Shown one piece after another: positions 1 to 8,550 of a DNA stretch of 64,000 nucleotides. The first letter of the stretch is position 1. Each line of letters starts with the position of its first letter. The DNA is from an uncultured Salinicoccus sp. (GTDB lineage Bacteria > Bacillota > Bacilli > Staphylococcales > Salinicoccaceae): assembly GCA_947494965.1 (NCBI GenBank), contig CANLWV010000001.1, positions 124,001 through 188,000 of the forward strand. The letters are read 5' to 3'. Position numbers and translations under genes: made by a program. A model generated the notes under the pieces. The model did not search any database. It was not told the origin of the DNA and was given only the letters and a program-made list of their open reading frames with translations.

Positions 1-113
1 TCTCTGCAATCAACCAAGAAGGCTACAAATCACTTGAAGAAGGTCAATCAGTAGAATTCGAAGTAGTTGAAGGCGACCGCGGCCCACAAGCTGCTAACGT
101 TATTAAACTATAA
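1..113 (+). CDS. cspA: Cold-shock protein, C-terminal part (truncated by window start)
   Basis: Only the last 36 codons are present, read in the frame whose first full codon starts at base 3 and ending at TAA 111-113. The visible residues include [19 protein letters not shown] and end AANVIKL, the typical C-terminal half of a Csp-type single-stranded nucleic-acid-binding OB fold. Such proteins act as RNA chaperones in the cytoplasm. A csp gene next to lysA also occurs in staphylococci. The RNP1 and RNP2 motifs lie outside the window, so the exact paralogue cannot be told. It converges on lysA across a shared terminator. Confidence 0.9.
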   Translation, partial: SAINQEGYKSLEEGQSVEFEVVEGDRGPQAANVIKL

Positions 114-150
114 TATAAATCAATTTATTTTAAATGGATTTGTATCATCT

Positions 151-180
151 AAACCCCAAGGCTTTTGCCTTGGGGTTTTT
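151..180 (+). terminator. Bidirectional terminator between csp and lysA
   Basis: AAACCCCAAGGC and GCCTTGGGGTTT form a perfect stem with a TTTT loop, followed by a T run on the plus strand. On the minus strand the tail is shorter (GTTTAG). It can end csp transcription and, less strongly, the lysine operon. Confidence 0.85.
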
Positions 181-194
181 AAATATTAATATAT

Positions 195-1457
195 TCAAGT
201 AACATCATTCTCTATCAATTGGGCGAGTGTCTGCCTTTTTATGATTTCACGCATTCCCTCATCCGAAATGAACACCACTGCCGGTTTTCTCATCTGATTA
301 TAATTGGAAGCCATTGAATAATGATAGGCTCCTGTAGATTTGACTACAAGCAAATCTCCACGCGTGATATTTTCAGGCAGAGCGATGTCTTTACTGATCA
401 CATCTCCTGATTCGCAGAGTTTCCCGACGATATGTGATCTTATTTCTTTTCCTTCCCTTTTTTTGACTGGAAGTACTGTATACTCAGCGCCATATAGTGC
501 TGTACGCAGATGGTCACTCATCCCCCCATCTATGGAAACATACCGGGAGACACCTGGTATTTCTTTGACCACACCTGTTTCGTATAGAGTGGCTCCCGCT
601 TCTGCAACAATTGAACGCCCAGGTTCTATCATGATGTGGGGCAAGGGCATACTATACTGATGGCACAGGTTTTTCAATTTGGCGAGAATGGCTTCAAACG
701 CTTCCTCAATCGGAAATCTGTCATCTTTTTCCGTGTACCGGATGCCGTATCCGCCCCCCATATTCAGTACCTCAATTTGAATGTCAGTTTCTTTCAACCA
801 TCTCAACACCATTTCCATGGCATCGATAAACGGCTGTATTTCAGTCAATTGGGAGCCAAGATGATAATGTAGACCTTTAAATTCAAGATTGCGGCTATGC
901 TTGATCTCTTTTATAGCCTCTAAGGCAGAGCCATTGGAAATCGATAAGCCGAACTTGCTGTCTGCCTGCCCAGTCTGTATATATGAATGGGTGTCAACGT
1001 CAACCCCTGGATTTACCCTCAACAATACTTGGACTGGGTGCTGAGCAATATCATCTATAAGTGCCACCTCGTCAAGGGCATCCACCACAAATAGCCCGAC
1101 TCCTGCTGAAAGTGCATACTCAATCTCTTCTTGAGTCTTGTTGTTGCCATGAAAGTGTATATCTTCCGCTGGCATTCCACCGGCAAGGGCTGTATAAAGT
1201 TCACCTGCCGAGACGACATCCATCTTCATGTTCTCTTCCCGCAGAAGACGCACCAACTGGATAGAAGTAAATGCTTTAGAAGCATATGAAATAGAATATC
1301 CAATTTCATCCTTCTGGAGGGCATCGTGATATCTTCGGCAATTCTCCCGTATCTTATCTTCATCATAAATAAATAAGGGGGTACCATATTTATCAGCAAC
1401 CTCCGATAGAGGATGACCTTTGATCTGAAGCTCATTATCTACATACTCTAACATCAT
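195..1457 (-). CDS. lysA: Diaminopimelate decarboxylase
   Basis: 420 residues, a normal length for LysA. It decarboxylates meso-diaminopimelate to L-lysine, the last step of the pathway, using PLP in the cytoplasm. Visible family motifs are YASKAF with the PLP lysine at about residue 61, HYHLGSQ near 197-203, the phosphate-binding GGGYG near 234, EPGR near 278-281 and the active-site CESGD near 348-352. The start has two adjacent ATGs; AAGGTGA lies 6-9 bases upstream, so either is possible. It is the last gene of the lysine operon and overlaps the upstream racemase-like gene by 23 bases, which suggests coupled translation. Confidence 0.96.
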   Translation of the reverse strand: MMLEYVDNELQIKGHPLSEVADKYGTPLFIYDEDKIRENCRRYHDALQKDEIGYSISYASKAFTSIQLVRLLREENMKMDVVSAGELYTALAGGMPAEDIHFHGNNKTQEEIEYALSAGVGLFVVDALDEVALIDDIAQHPVQVLLRVNPGVDVDTHSYIQTGQADSKFGLSISNGSALEAIKEIKHSRNLEFKGLHYHLGSQLTEIQPFIDAMEMVLRWLKETDIQIEVLNMGGGYGIRYTEKDDRFPIEEAFEAILAKLKNLCHQYSMPLPHIMIEPGRSIVAEAGATLYETGVVKEIPGVSRYVSIDGGMSDHLRTALYGAEYTVLPVKKREGKEIRSHIVGKLCESGDVISKDIALPENITRGDLLVVKSTGAYHYSMASNYNQMRKPAVVFISDEGMREIIKRQTLAQLIENDVT

Positions 1458-2523
1458 TTAAAATCACCTTTTTTAGAGAATTATAGTTCAGTGCACCGAG
1501 CTGTTCTGAATTGGCACCGACGCCTAAATTGGTATATTCATCTATCCTCATACCGTTGCTGTATAGGACCACCTCATCACCGACTTCAACAATATCATCC
1601 ACTTCGACTATCATATGGCTCATCATCAATGCTTTTATCGGAAATCTCCTAGTGCCTATCATACAATCAAAGTCAGCGCGTTTCCTCAGAATTCCGTCGC
1701 CGTAGCCGATATCTACAATTGCGATATGTACATCATCCTTCGCCTCATAAACACCCCCATAACCACACTTCTGTCCTTTTGTAAGCCTCCTTATCTGAAT
1801 GATTGGTGCTTTCAATGAAAGGCTCTGTACATAGTCATCAGCAGACAAAAGGGAGTAGGGGCGGGATCCATAGAGTGCAATGCCTAACCTGAGATGGGTG
1901 TGGCCTGTAAAAAGGCCGTCACGTGCATAGCTGGCACTATTTTGTGCATGAATATATTTGAAATTATGGCCGGTTGAACTGACTTCTGAAAGTACGTCCA
2001 TCCATAATGAACGTTCCAGTTCATAATCATCCATTTCCATTTCATCTGCATAGCCGAAATGCGTCCAGATACCTTGGATGTCGATTCCTGGTTCCTGATC
2101 ACTGAAATATGCATCCCGAATCACTTCTTTTATGTCTTCTGCATTTTCAAATCCTGAACGGTTGAATAGACCGGCATATTCTAGGTGGACCTTTACCCCT
2201 GACAACCTGTCCTTGTTATCATAATAATATTGCAGGGAGGGGAGCGTGATGTGGATATCTTTCTCCATAGCTACCTCAATTTCCTGCACGGGATTCATCA
2301 GGAACACCATTGCTTCTTCAGACAACTCCCTGATGGTAAGTGCTTCATCCATCGAGGTCGTCGCAAATGCCTTTATGCCCGCTTCAAGGAAAGATTCAAC
2401 TGTAAATTGAAGACCGTGGTTATAAGCATTATTCTTAACGACCGCTATCACATCATTACCGCCTGTCGCTTGCCTGGCTGTCTTTATGAACTGTTTTTGA
2501 TCTATCGTAACAACACCGCCCAT
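1435..2523 (-). CDS. Alanine-racemase-family protein of the lysine operon (Alr2-like)
   Basis: 362 residues, fold-type III PLP racemase family. The PLP lysine is in VVKNNAYNHG (K30), the partner catalytic tyrosine is in KCGYGGVY (Y255), and HLRLGIALYG precedes it. Key positions differ from classical alanine racemases: the usual VKADAYGHG is VKNNAYNHG, and the usual CMD before the C-terminal strand is MMS (residues 300-302). It lies between dapL and lysA, as alr2 does in S. aureus. The reaction could be alanine racemisation, but context and the altered substrate-side residues also allow another amino acid such as diaminopimelate. RBS AAGGTGG precedes the ATG. Family is sure, substrate is not. 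Confidence 0.85.
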   Translation of the reverse strand: MGGVVTIDQKQFIKTARQATGGNDVIAVVKNNAYNHGLQFTVESFLEAGIKAFATTSMDEALTIRELSEEAMVFLMNPVQEIEVAMEKDIHITLPSLQYYYDNKDRLSGVKVHLEYAGLFNRSGFENAEDIKEVIRDAYFSDQEPGIDIQGIWTHFGYADEMEMDDYELERSLWMDVLSEVSSTGHNFKYIHAQNSASYARDGLFTGHTHLRLGIALYGSRPYSLLSADDYVQSLSLKAPIIQIRRLTKGQKCGYGGVYEAKDDVHIAIVDIGYGDGILRKRADFDCMIGTRRFPIKALMMSHMIVEVDDIVEVGDEVVLYSNGMRIDEYTNLGVGANSEQLGALNYNSLKKVILNDVRVCR

Positions 2524-2535
2524 ATGGTCACCACC

Positions 2536-3672
2536 TTAAAGAGTATCGTTCAGAAGGGTCATATAATAATCTGCTACTGTCGTCAATATTTTTTCATCGA
2601 AGTCAAAAAGAGAAGTATGGAGACTATTTGTAAACCCTCTATCCTTGTTTCGACAGCCGAAGAACACAAAGTAGCAGGGTGCCAACGCTCTGTAGAAACT
2701 GAAATCTTCGCCAAACAAATATGGTTTTTCATTATCGACGACATTTAAATCCAATAGAGATAATGCGCCTTCGACTTGCGGGCGTAATTTGTTTGAATTG
2801 ATGACTGGTGGATACCCTTCATTGAAAATTACTTCCACTTCTGCGCCAAAAAGATCGCGTGCAGAATTAGCCAATTTCTTCATGCGTAATTTAATATTTT
2901 CAAGATCTTCTGCTTCGTAGGTTCTTATCGTCCCTTCAAGATAGCCTGTTGAAGCCACAGTATTGATTGCTTCGCCTGCTTTCAGATTCCCGATATGGAT
3001 GATGTTCCGATTGAGTCCATTCAGATGGAAATGCTGAAGTTGGGTGAGCTGGCTGGAGATGCTGAGGAGTGTTTCAATGGCCGATACACCCTCATGCTTT
3101 GCAGCGACATGGGCAGAAGAACCTTTTATATAAAAACGGAATTCAGTCGCACTGGCTGTGATTTCCTCATCCCGGACCACCACCGTCCCTTCGTCTTCCT
3201 CAGGCATCATATGAATCCCAAATATCGCCTCAACGTCTCCTGGGTGCCACACATCAAGCAATTGTCTGGCTCCTGCTCCAGTCTCCTCAGAAGGTTGGAA
3301 GATACAGATTACATTATGCTTCAAGCTGCCTTTATCCGATAAGGTTTTACAGCGTTCGATAAAAAGCATCATGGCAGCAGTGTGGCCGTCATGACCACAC
3401 GCATGCATCCTCCCATCGTTCCTGCTGCGGTAATCAACATCATTCTCTTCCTGGATGGGGAGACCATCTATATCCGCCCTAAACGCGAATGTCCGATCCG
3501 AATTCCCCCTTACATAGGCGACCACCCCTGTCTTAAGTGGCTGTTCGAACGTGATATCCAAGCTGTTCAAAAACGCAGTTATATATTCAGTCGTCCTGTG
3601 TTCTTCAAGGGATAGTTCCGGGAATTGATGGAGCTTACGCCTATATGACCTGACTGCTTCCAATTCAGTCAT
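2536..3672 (-). CDS. dapL: N-acetyldiaminopimelate deacetylase-like M20 amidohydrolase
   Basis: 378 residues, M20D aminoacylase/hippurate-hydrolase family. Metal-site motifs are visible: RADIDGLPI (D67), [11 protein letters not shown] (C92, H94) and [11 protein letters not shown] (E129-E130). In the acetylated branch of lysine synthesis such an enzyme removes acetate from N-acetyl-LL-diaminopimelate. Staphylococcal annotations call the same operon gene hipO. The N-terminal eight bases overlap dapH, whose product makes the acetylated intermediate, which supports this role over a general hippuricase. The aminotransferase acting between the two is not in the window. Confidence 0.9.
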   Translation of the reverse strand: MTELEAVRSYRRKLHQFPELSLEEHRTTEYITAFLNSLDITFEQPLKTGVVAYVRGNSDRTFAFRADIDGLPIQEENDVDYRSRNDGRMHACGHDGHTAAMMLFIERCKTLSDKGSLKHNVICIFQPSEETGAGARQLLDVWHPGDVEAIFGIHMMPEEDEGTVVVRDEEITASATEFRFYIKGSSAHVAAKHEGVSAIETLLSISSQLTQLQHFHLNGLNRNIIHIGNLKAGEAINTVASTGYLEGTIRTYEAEDLENIKLRMKKLANSARDLFGAEVEVIFNEGYPPVINSNKLRPQVEGALSLLDLNVVDNEKPYLFGEDFSFYRALAPCYFVFFGCRNKDRGFTNSLHTSLFDFDEKILTTVADYYMTLLNDTL

Positions 3673-4381
3673 TGAGTTTCCTCAGAGCTGAGACGATTTC
3701 CCTTTTTGAACCCTCCACATCTTCTGCCTGTTTAATGACTTTAGCAGGCGTGCCGGCCACAACTGCACCTTCGGGAACATCATCAGTGACGATCGCACCG
3801 GCTGCCACGATCGCACCTTTCCCAACCCTGACACCTTCTAATATGACCGCGTTGGCACCAATCAGGACTTCATCCTCTATGACGACGGGCGATGCGCTCG
3901 GTGGTTCTATGACACCTGCAAGTACGGCGCCTGCGCCTACATGTACATTTCTGCCTGTGTAGGCACGGCCTCCCAGAGTAGCATTCATATCGATCATGGT
4001 GCCTTCACCCACAACGGCACCTATATTTATGGTGGCACCCATCATCACTACTGCACCATCTTCAATTACAGCATTTTCACGAATGAAGGCGCCGGGTTCG
4101 ATACGTGCATTCGTTTCGGACAAGTCCTTCAAAGGAATGGCTGAATTCCTTCTATCCATCTCAATTTCAATGTCATTGATGCTGTCTGAATGCGTTTCCT
4201 CAAACACTTTCCAATCTGCAAGGTCAGTGAATATCGTTTTTGAGGCATCACTTCCGAACACTTTGAACGAATCGGGGAATTCCACACCTTCGAAATGACC
4301 ATTTACATATACTTTTACAGGTGTCGTTTTATGCGCATCGCTTATATATTGTATGATTTCCTCTGCTGAAAAATTCCTCAT
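3665..4381 (-). CDS. dapH: 2,3,4,5-tetrahydropyridine-2,6-dicarboxylate N-acetyltransferase
   Basis: 238 residues. It acetylates tetrahydrodipicolinate with acetyl-CoA, committing the pathway to the acetyl branch. An N-terminal alpha/beta domain (about 1-85) is followed by left-handed beta-helix hexapeptide repeats (about 90-215), for example [19 protein letters not shown] and [11 protein letters not shown] near the end. In staphylococci it is often labelled dapD. GGAGAG sits 6 bases before the ATG and overlaps the dapB stop region; only one base separates dapB and dapH. Confidence 0.95.
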   Translation of the reverse strand: MRNFSAEEIIQYISDAHKTTPVKVYVNGHFEGVEFPDSFKVFGSDASKTIFTDLADWKVFEETHSDSINDIEIEMDRRNSAIPLKDLSETNARIEPGAFIRENAVIEDGAVVMMGATINIGAVVGEGTMIDMNATLGGRAYTGRNVHVGAGAVLAGVIEPPSASPVVIEDEVLIGANAVILEGVRVGKGAIVAAGAIVTDDVPEGAVVAGTPAKVIKQAEDVEGSKREIVSALRKLND

Positions 4382-4382
4382 T

Positions 4383-5111
4383 TTATCTCTCCTCGAATAG
4401 GTTGTTATAGTCGTAGAATCCTTTTGGACGATGTACCAATTCTGCCGCTGCTTTTAGAGCCCCATTTGAAAATATTTCTTTGGACTGTGCCTGATGGGTG
4501 ATTTCTATCACTTCATCATCTTTCGCAAAGATGACATCATGTGTGCCGACGATCGAACCACCACGGATGGCGCTCACGCCAATCTCATCACTGCTCCTTT
4601 TTTCGTTAGTGTTCGACCGGTCATATACGGGATAACTGCCACAACGATGGTCGAGGGCGGTATCGAGAAGTTTGACAAGCGTACCGCTTGGGGCATCTAC
4701 TTTTTTATTGTGATGCCGCTCAACCATCTCCAGATCGAATTCCTCCAGCAGTCCGAGTGCCTTTTCCAGAAGGGTGTTCATGACATGGACTCCGTAGCTC
4801 ATATTTGCACTGAAGAATATTGGTGCTTCACGGCTTTTATCTTTCAGTTTTGAAATGATTGCTTCCTTTTCTCCGGTAGTCGCCACCACAAGGGGAGTGG
4901 TCACTTCATTTTCCAGGAGGCGTAATATTAGAGCGGGGTGGGAAAAATCAATCGCCACGTCTGCTTGGGCGTCATCTATATTTTGAAAACTGGGGTAGGG
5001 GGAGTGGTTATCGCCATTTACTATGACCCCGGCCACTTCATGCCCTTCTTCTTCTGCCAGACGTGCCGTAATTTTGTTCATGGTGCCGTAGCCGACCAGC
5101 AGTATCCTCAT
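4383..5111 (-). CDS. dapB: 4-hydroxy-tetrahydrodipicolinate reductase
   Basis: 242 residues, normal for DapB. It reduces the DapA product with NAD(P)H. Visible are the N-terminal nucleotide-binding segment [21 protein letters not shown], and the catalytic and substrate motif [14 protein letters not shown] near residues 139-152. The N-terminal glycine-rich loop is GYGTM rather than the commoner GAxGRMG, which is also the staphylococcal form. Its ATG overlaps the dapA stop by four bases, so the two are probably translationally coupled. Confidence 0.95.
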   Translation of the reverse strand: MRILLVGYGTMNKITARLAEEEGHEVAGVIVNGDNHSPYPSFQNIDDAQADVAIDFSHPALILRLLENEVTTPLVVATTGEKEAIISKLKDKSREAPIFFSANMSYGVHVMNTLLEKALGLLEEFDLEMVERHHNKKVDAPSGTLVKLLDTALDHRCGSYPVYDRSNTNEKRSSDEIGVSAIRGGSIVGTHDVIFAKDDEVIEITHQAQSKEIFSNGALKAAAELVHRPKGFYDYNNLFEER

Positions 5112-6004
5112 AGGACGATGCCCTCCTTATAGTTCTTCAACGTCCGTAACGCACGCTCCAGTGCTGCGCCTTCCAAAGGGACCAGGGGCAACCTGAATTC
5201 ATTCAATCCAAAACCGAGAGCGCTTGTCATCGCCTTGATCGGCATCGGGTTGACATCCATCTGTGCTGCTTCGATTAAAGGCATCAGCTGTTGAAACTTC
5301 GCCTCAGAGTCCGGCTTGTGCTCTTTAATCGATTCGTATATATCCTGCATTTCACCCGGGATGACATTTCCTACCACTGAAATCAGACCTTTGCCGCCAA
5401 TCGAACAAAATTGATGCATGTTGTCATCATTACCGCTGTAGAGACTAAAGTTTTCGTCCCCAGTCAACTCGAGTAGCTGCTTTGTATATTCCAAGTTGCC
5501 GGTTGCGTCCTTCAGGGCGATGATGTTGGGATGCTTACTGAGTGCGTAAACCGTCTCTGCTTCAATGGTCATGGCAGTACGGGACGGCACATTGTAGAGG
5601 ACCACCGGAAGGCGAGTAGAATCTGCTACCTTGATAAAATGTTGGTAGAGTCCCTTCTGATTCGTCTTATTGTAGTAGGGGGTGATCAACATGATACCGT
5701 CCGCCCCTGCGTTTTCTGCGAATTTGGACATTTCCACGGTGGATTGTGTCGCGTTTGTCCCTGTGCCTGCAATGACGGGGATTCTACCAGCCACCTTGGT
5801 CACTGCCGCTTCAATCAGCAGCTTGGCCTCTTTCATGGATAGGGTCGGGGATTCCCCCGTAGTACCGTTTACTATGATCGCTTGGGCGTTATTCTTGATC
5901 AAGTATTCTATATGATCGGAAAATGCCTCAAGATCTATCTCATCACTGCTGAATGGGGTTGTAATCGCAACTCCGACTCCTTCAAAAATCAAACGACTAT
6001 CCAT
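5108..6004 (-). CDS. dapA: 4-hydroxy-tetrahydrodipicolinate synthase
   Basis: About 298 residues, (beta/alpha)8 aldolase of the DHDPS family. It condenses pyruvate with aspartate semialdehyde. The Schiff-base lysine is in IIALKDATGN, the catalytic tyrosine in VLYNVPSRT, and the pyruvate-carboxylate loop is GTTGESPT. I chose the ATG at 6004: GGAG lies about 10 bases upstream. The longer reading starts at a GTG at 6013 that directly abuts that GGAG. It sits between asd and dapB and shares its 3' end with dapB. Confidence 0.95.
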   Translation of the reverse strand: MDSRLIFEGVGVAITTPFSSDEIDLEAFSDHIEYLIKNNAQAIIVNGTTGESPTLSMKEAKLLIEAAVTKVAGRIPVIAGTGTNATQSTVEMSKFAENAGADGIMLITPYYNKTNQKGLYQHFIKVADSTRLPVVLYNVPSRTAMTIEAETVYALSKHPNIIALKDATGNLEYTKQLLELTGDENFSLYSGNDDNMHQFCSIGGKGLISVVGNVIPGEMQDIYESIKEHKPDSEAKFQQLMPLIEAAQMDVNPMPIKAMTSALGFGLNEFRLPLVPLEGAALERALRTLKNYKEGIVL

Positions 6005-6005
6005 A

Positions 6006-6992
6006 TCATCCACGCTCCATTTCCATCATCATTTTTAAAATCTGTACCGAGTTCTGCGCGGCTCCCTTTAGAAGGTTGTCTGCTGTACACCATATATGGA
6101 ATGTATTATCCAACGATTCATCTTTACGTATCCTGCCGACGAACACTTGCGATTTGCCGGTGCTTGCCAGCGGAGTAGGGTACTGGTTGCTGCTCGGATC
6201 ATCAATTATGCTGATGTAGGGCAATCCTTTGAACGCTTCCCTGATATCTTCGACAGTCGCCTGAGCCTCAAGTGTGACGTTAATCTGGACGCTGTGGCTG
6301 TTTGAAACAGGGACCCTCACACATGTAGCAGTTACAGGAAGTTCAGGCTGGCCTAATATCTTACGTGTTTCTGAAATCATCTTATGTTCTTCCTTTGTAT
6401 AGCCATCTTCCATAAAGACGTCGATATGGGGGAGGACATTATCATGGATCGGGTGGGGATAAGTGGTTGGGGACGCACCTTTTGCACCTTCTTCCAAATC
6501 ACGCAGACCACCACTTCCGGAACCGGACACTGCCTGATAGGTGGTGTAGTCGACTCTGCTTAAACCGAACTTTTCCTTCAACGGGGCGAGCACAACCACG
6601 GACTGGATTGTGGAACAGTTCGGGTTTGCTATTATCCTGCGCTTCAGTTTAGGCGAATTGATTTCCGGCACTATAAGATCAACGTCCTCACACATCCGCC
6701 AATGGCTGGAGTTGTCTATTATGATGGCGCCATTCTCTTCAAACACTGGCGCATAATGCTCACTTGTCGTCCCTCCTGCACTCATAATGACATAATCAAA
6801 TTTTTCATCCGCTGATTCCTCAGTCAATGCTTGGACTGTGTACAACTTATTATGGACTTCGATTTGTCTACCTGCGGAACGCGGAGAAGAGAACAACATG
6901 AGTTCTTCCGGTTCTATTTCATACCTCTCGAACATTTCAATCATCTTATCTCCAACGACGCCTGTCGCCCCCACAATTGCAACCTTAACCAT
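6006..6992 (-). CDS. asd: Aspartate-semialdehyde dehydrogenase
   Basis: 328 residues. It reduces aspartyl phosphate to aspartate semialdehyde, the branch point to lysine/DAP and threonine/methionine. The NADP-binding loop GATGVVGDKM is at the N-terminus, the catalytic cysteine is in ANPNCSTIQ near residue 126, and SGSGSGGLRDLEEG follows. GGAGG stands 7 bases before the ATG. It follows lysC by 16 bases in the operon. No oddities were seen. Confidence 0.96.
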   Translation of the reverse strand: MVKVAIVGATGVVGDKMIEMFERYEIEPEELMLFSSPRSAGRQIEVHNKLYTVQALTEESADEKFDYVIMSAGGTTSEHYAPVFEENGAIIIDNSSHWRMCEDVDLIVPEINSPKLKRRIIANPNCSTIQSVVVLAPLKEKFGLSRVDYTTYQAVSGSGSGGLRDLEEGAKGASPTTYPHPIHDNVLPHIDVFMEDGYTKEEHKMISETRKILGQPELPVTATCVRVPVSNSHSVQINVTLEAQATVEDIREAFKGLPYISIIDDPSSNQYPTPLASTGKSQVFVGRIRKDESLDNTFHIWCTADNLLKGAAQNSVQILKMMMEMERG

Positions 6993-7008
6993 CTAAAAAC
7001 CTCCAAAA

Positions 7009-8211
7009 TTATATATTGAATTTTTCGGCGAGCACTTCGACTGCCTGAGTCTCGTTCTTCTTGTCGATCACATAGGAAATGCTGATTTCCGAAGTGGTCG
7101 TCTGATAAAAAGGTATACCCGATTGATGCAATGCGATAAATGCCTTGGAAGCAACACCTGTCATATCCCGCATGCCCGAACCGATGATTGAAACTTTAGC
7201 CCGATCCGTTCTGACCTCCGTCACGATTTCCCCATGCATCTCTTCAATCGACTCAAGTATTTCATGAAGCTGGAGGGAATCAGTCCCCTTTACCGTAAAT
7301 GAAAGTTGAAAGCCTCCACTGTTGATGACTTGCGATATCATATCGATATTGACTTCATGACTATCAAATTGATTGAACAGATCGAATATAAGCGTAGAGT
7401 CCTGCTGCGGCTCGTATAGGGTGACATGCATCATGCTGCTGTCTAGGGCGATGCCTGTCACCGCCTTACGTTCAATGATCTCTGTCTCCTGCATAATCCA
7501 TGTTCCTTTCTTTTCTGATGATGTCTGCCCCAGATAGAGGGGGATGGAATGGTTTTTGGCAATCTCTATGCAGCGTGTTTCAAGAACGCCTGCACCAAGT
7601 GCACTCATCTCCATCATCTCATCGTAGTTGATTTCATAGATTCTGCCTGCTGCACTGTAGAGTCGGGGGTCTGTTGCATAGAGGCCCTCTACATCCGTAT
7701 ATATCTCACAAGGTATATTGCATCGTGCAGCCAAGGCGACTGCTGTAGTGTCCGAACCCCCGCGTCCCAGCGTTGTTATTTCTCCATCGCCGTTAATGCC
7801 TTGGAATCCTGCTATTACAACAACATCATATAATGCCAGGCTAGATTCTATGGCCTCCTGATCGATGCTCGCAATCCGGCTCTTCATATGGCCGCCAAAC
7901 GTCTTTATTCCTGCCTGATAGCCAGTCATCGCTTTAGTGCGCACCCCTAGATTTTCAAGGATGATCGACAGGTAGGAGATGGTCTGCTGCTCGCCCGTCG
8001 TCAAAAGAAGCGCGACGTGATCTTCTTTTGGAGTAGAGGAGAGGGTGTTGATGTTTGTCAACAACTCATCCGTCGTGCTTCCCATGGCACTTACCACCAC
8101 TATCAGTTTTTCTCCAGATTGTACCCTTTCCTGCAATTGTTCTGCTACGCTTCTGATCTTATCGAAACCACCAACTGATGAACCACCGAACTTCAAAACT
8201 TTAGCGTCCAT
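7009..8211 (-). CDS. lysC: Aspartokinase, lysine-operon type
   Basis: About 400 residues. It phosphorylates aspartate, the first step of the operon pathway. The kinase domain begins with VLKFGGSSVGG; the middle carries GRGGSDTTAVALAA and the aspartate-binding TDVEGLYATDPR; two ACT regulatory segments fill roughly the last 140 residues (for example FDSHEVNIDMISQ and VSIIGSGMRDMTG). I place the start at ATG 8211 with AGGAGG 4-5 bases upstream. A longer in-frame reading starts inside the riboswitch terminator and is unlikely. Expression is probably controlled by the lysine riboswitch just upstream, and enzyme activity by ACT-domain feedback. Confidence 0.95.
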   Translation of the reverse strand: MDAKVLKFGGSSVGGFDKIRSVAEQLQERVQSGEKLIVVVSAMGSTTDELLTNINTLSSTPKEDHVALLLTTGEQQTISYLSIILENLGVRTKAMTGYQAGIKTFGGHMKSRIASIDQEAIESSLALYDVVVIAGFQGINGDGEITTLGRGGSDTTAVALAARCNIPCEIYTDVEGLYATDPRLYSAAGRIYEINYDEMMEMSALGAGVLETRCIEIAKNHSIPLYLGQTSSEKKGTWIMQETEIIERKAVTGIALDSSMMHVTLYEPQQDSTLIFDLFNQFDSHEVNIDMISQVINSGGFQLSFTVKGTDSLQLHEILESIEEMHGEIVTEVRTDRAKVSIIGSGMRDMTGVASKAFIALHQSGIPFYQTTTSEISISYVIDKKNETQAVEVLAEKFNI

Positions 8212-8248
8212 ATGTCCTCCTGTCACTGGGAGCACACACCAGAAATAA

Positions 8249-8282
8249 TAAAAAAACAAGTCTGGCAGAATGCCAGACTTGT
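8249..8282 (-). terminator. Intrinsic terminator of the lysC lysine riboswitch
   Basis: ACAAGTCTGGCA and TGCCAGACTTGT form a perfect 12-bp stem (8256-8267 with 8271-8282), loop TTC on the minus strand, followed by a U run of about eight. It lies 38 bases before the lysC start, where a riboswitch-controlled terminator is expected. Confidence 0.92.
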
Positions 8283-8324
8283 CTTATCCATATACAAGTG
8301 ATGCACTCCATTATTAAAAAATAA

Positions 8325-8465
8325 TGACAGACCCGTAGCTCTTAACCTCCGGATCCAATAGCAGACTGCTGCAACAGTATACTATTTCGGCATCGCACCC
8401 TTTCACCAGCTTAAAGTTCGCAGACTTCAACAAGTGGCTACTCATGATTGATGCGCCTCATCCAA
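8325..8465 (-). promoter_or_regulatory. Lysine riboswitch (L box) aptamer
   Basis: Reading the minus strand, L-box landmarks appear in order: GAGGCGC (8453-8459), ATGAGTAG, GGTGAAAGGG, GCGATGCCGAAAT, and a late GGGTCTGTC before the terminator. They resemble the Bacillus lysC leader (GAGGUGC, GAGUA, CUGAAAGGGG, GCGUCGCCGAAG). When lysine is bound, the downstream hairpin should stop transcription of the whole lysC-lysA operon. The boundaries are approximate. Confidence 0.92.
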
Positions 8466-8487
8466 ACATATTTGATTTGTAGATATG

Positions 8488-8516
8488 ATTATACATAGAC
8501 AGCCCATATAAGTAAA
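8488..8516 (-). promoter_or_regulatory. Promoter of the lysine operon
   Basis: On the minus strand TTTACT (8511-8516), a 17-base spacer and TATAAT (8488-8493) precede the riboswitch by about 25 bases. This is a sigma-A type promoter by sequence. Confidence 0.75.
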
Positions 8517-8550
8517 CTGTTTTTTTGTATTTTTTAAAATTATCTCTCAA

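Noticed and set aside
8212-8259. N-terminal extension of lysC (16 codons)
   Set aside because: It begins inside the riboswitch terminator. The ATG at 8211 has AGGAGG at correct spacing and gives the family N-terminus.
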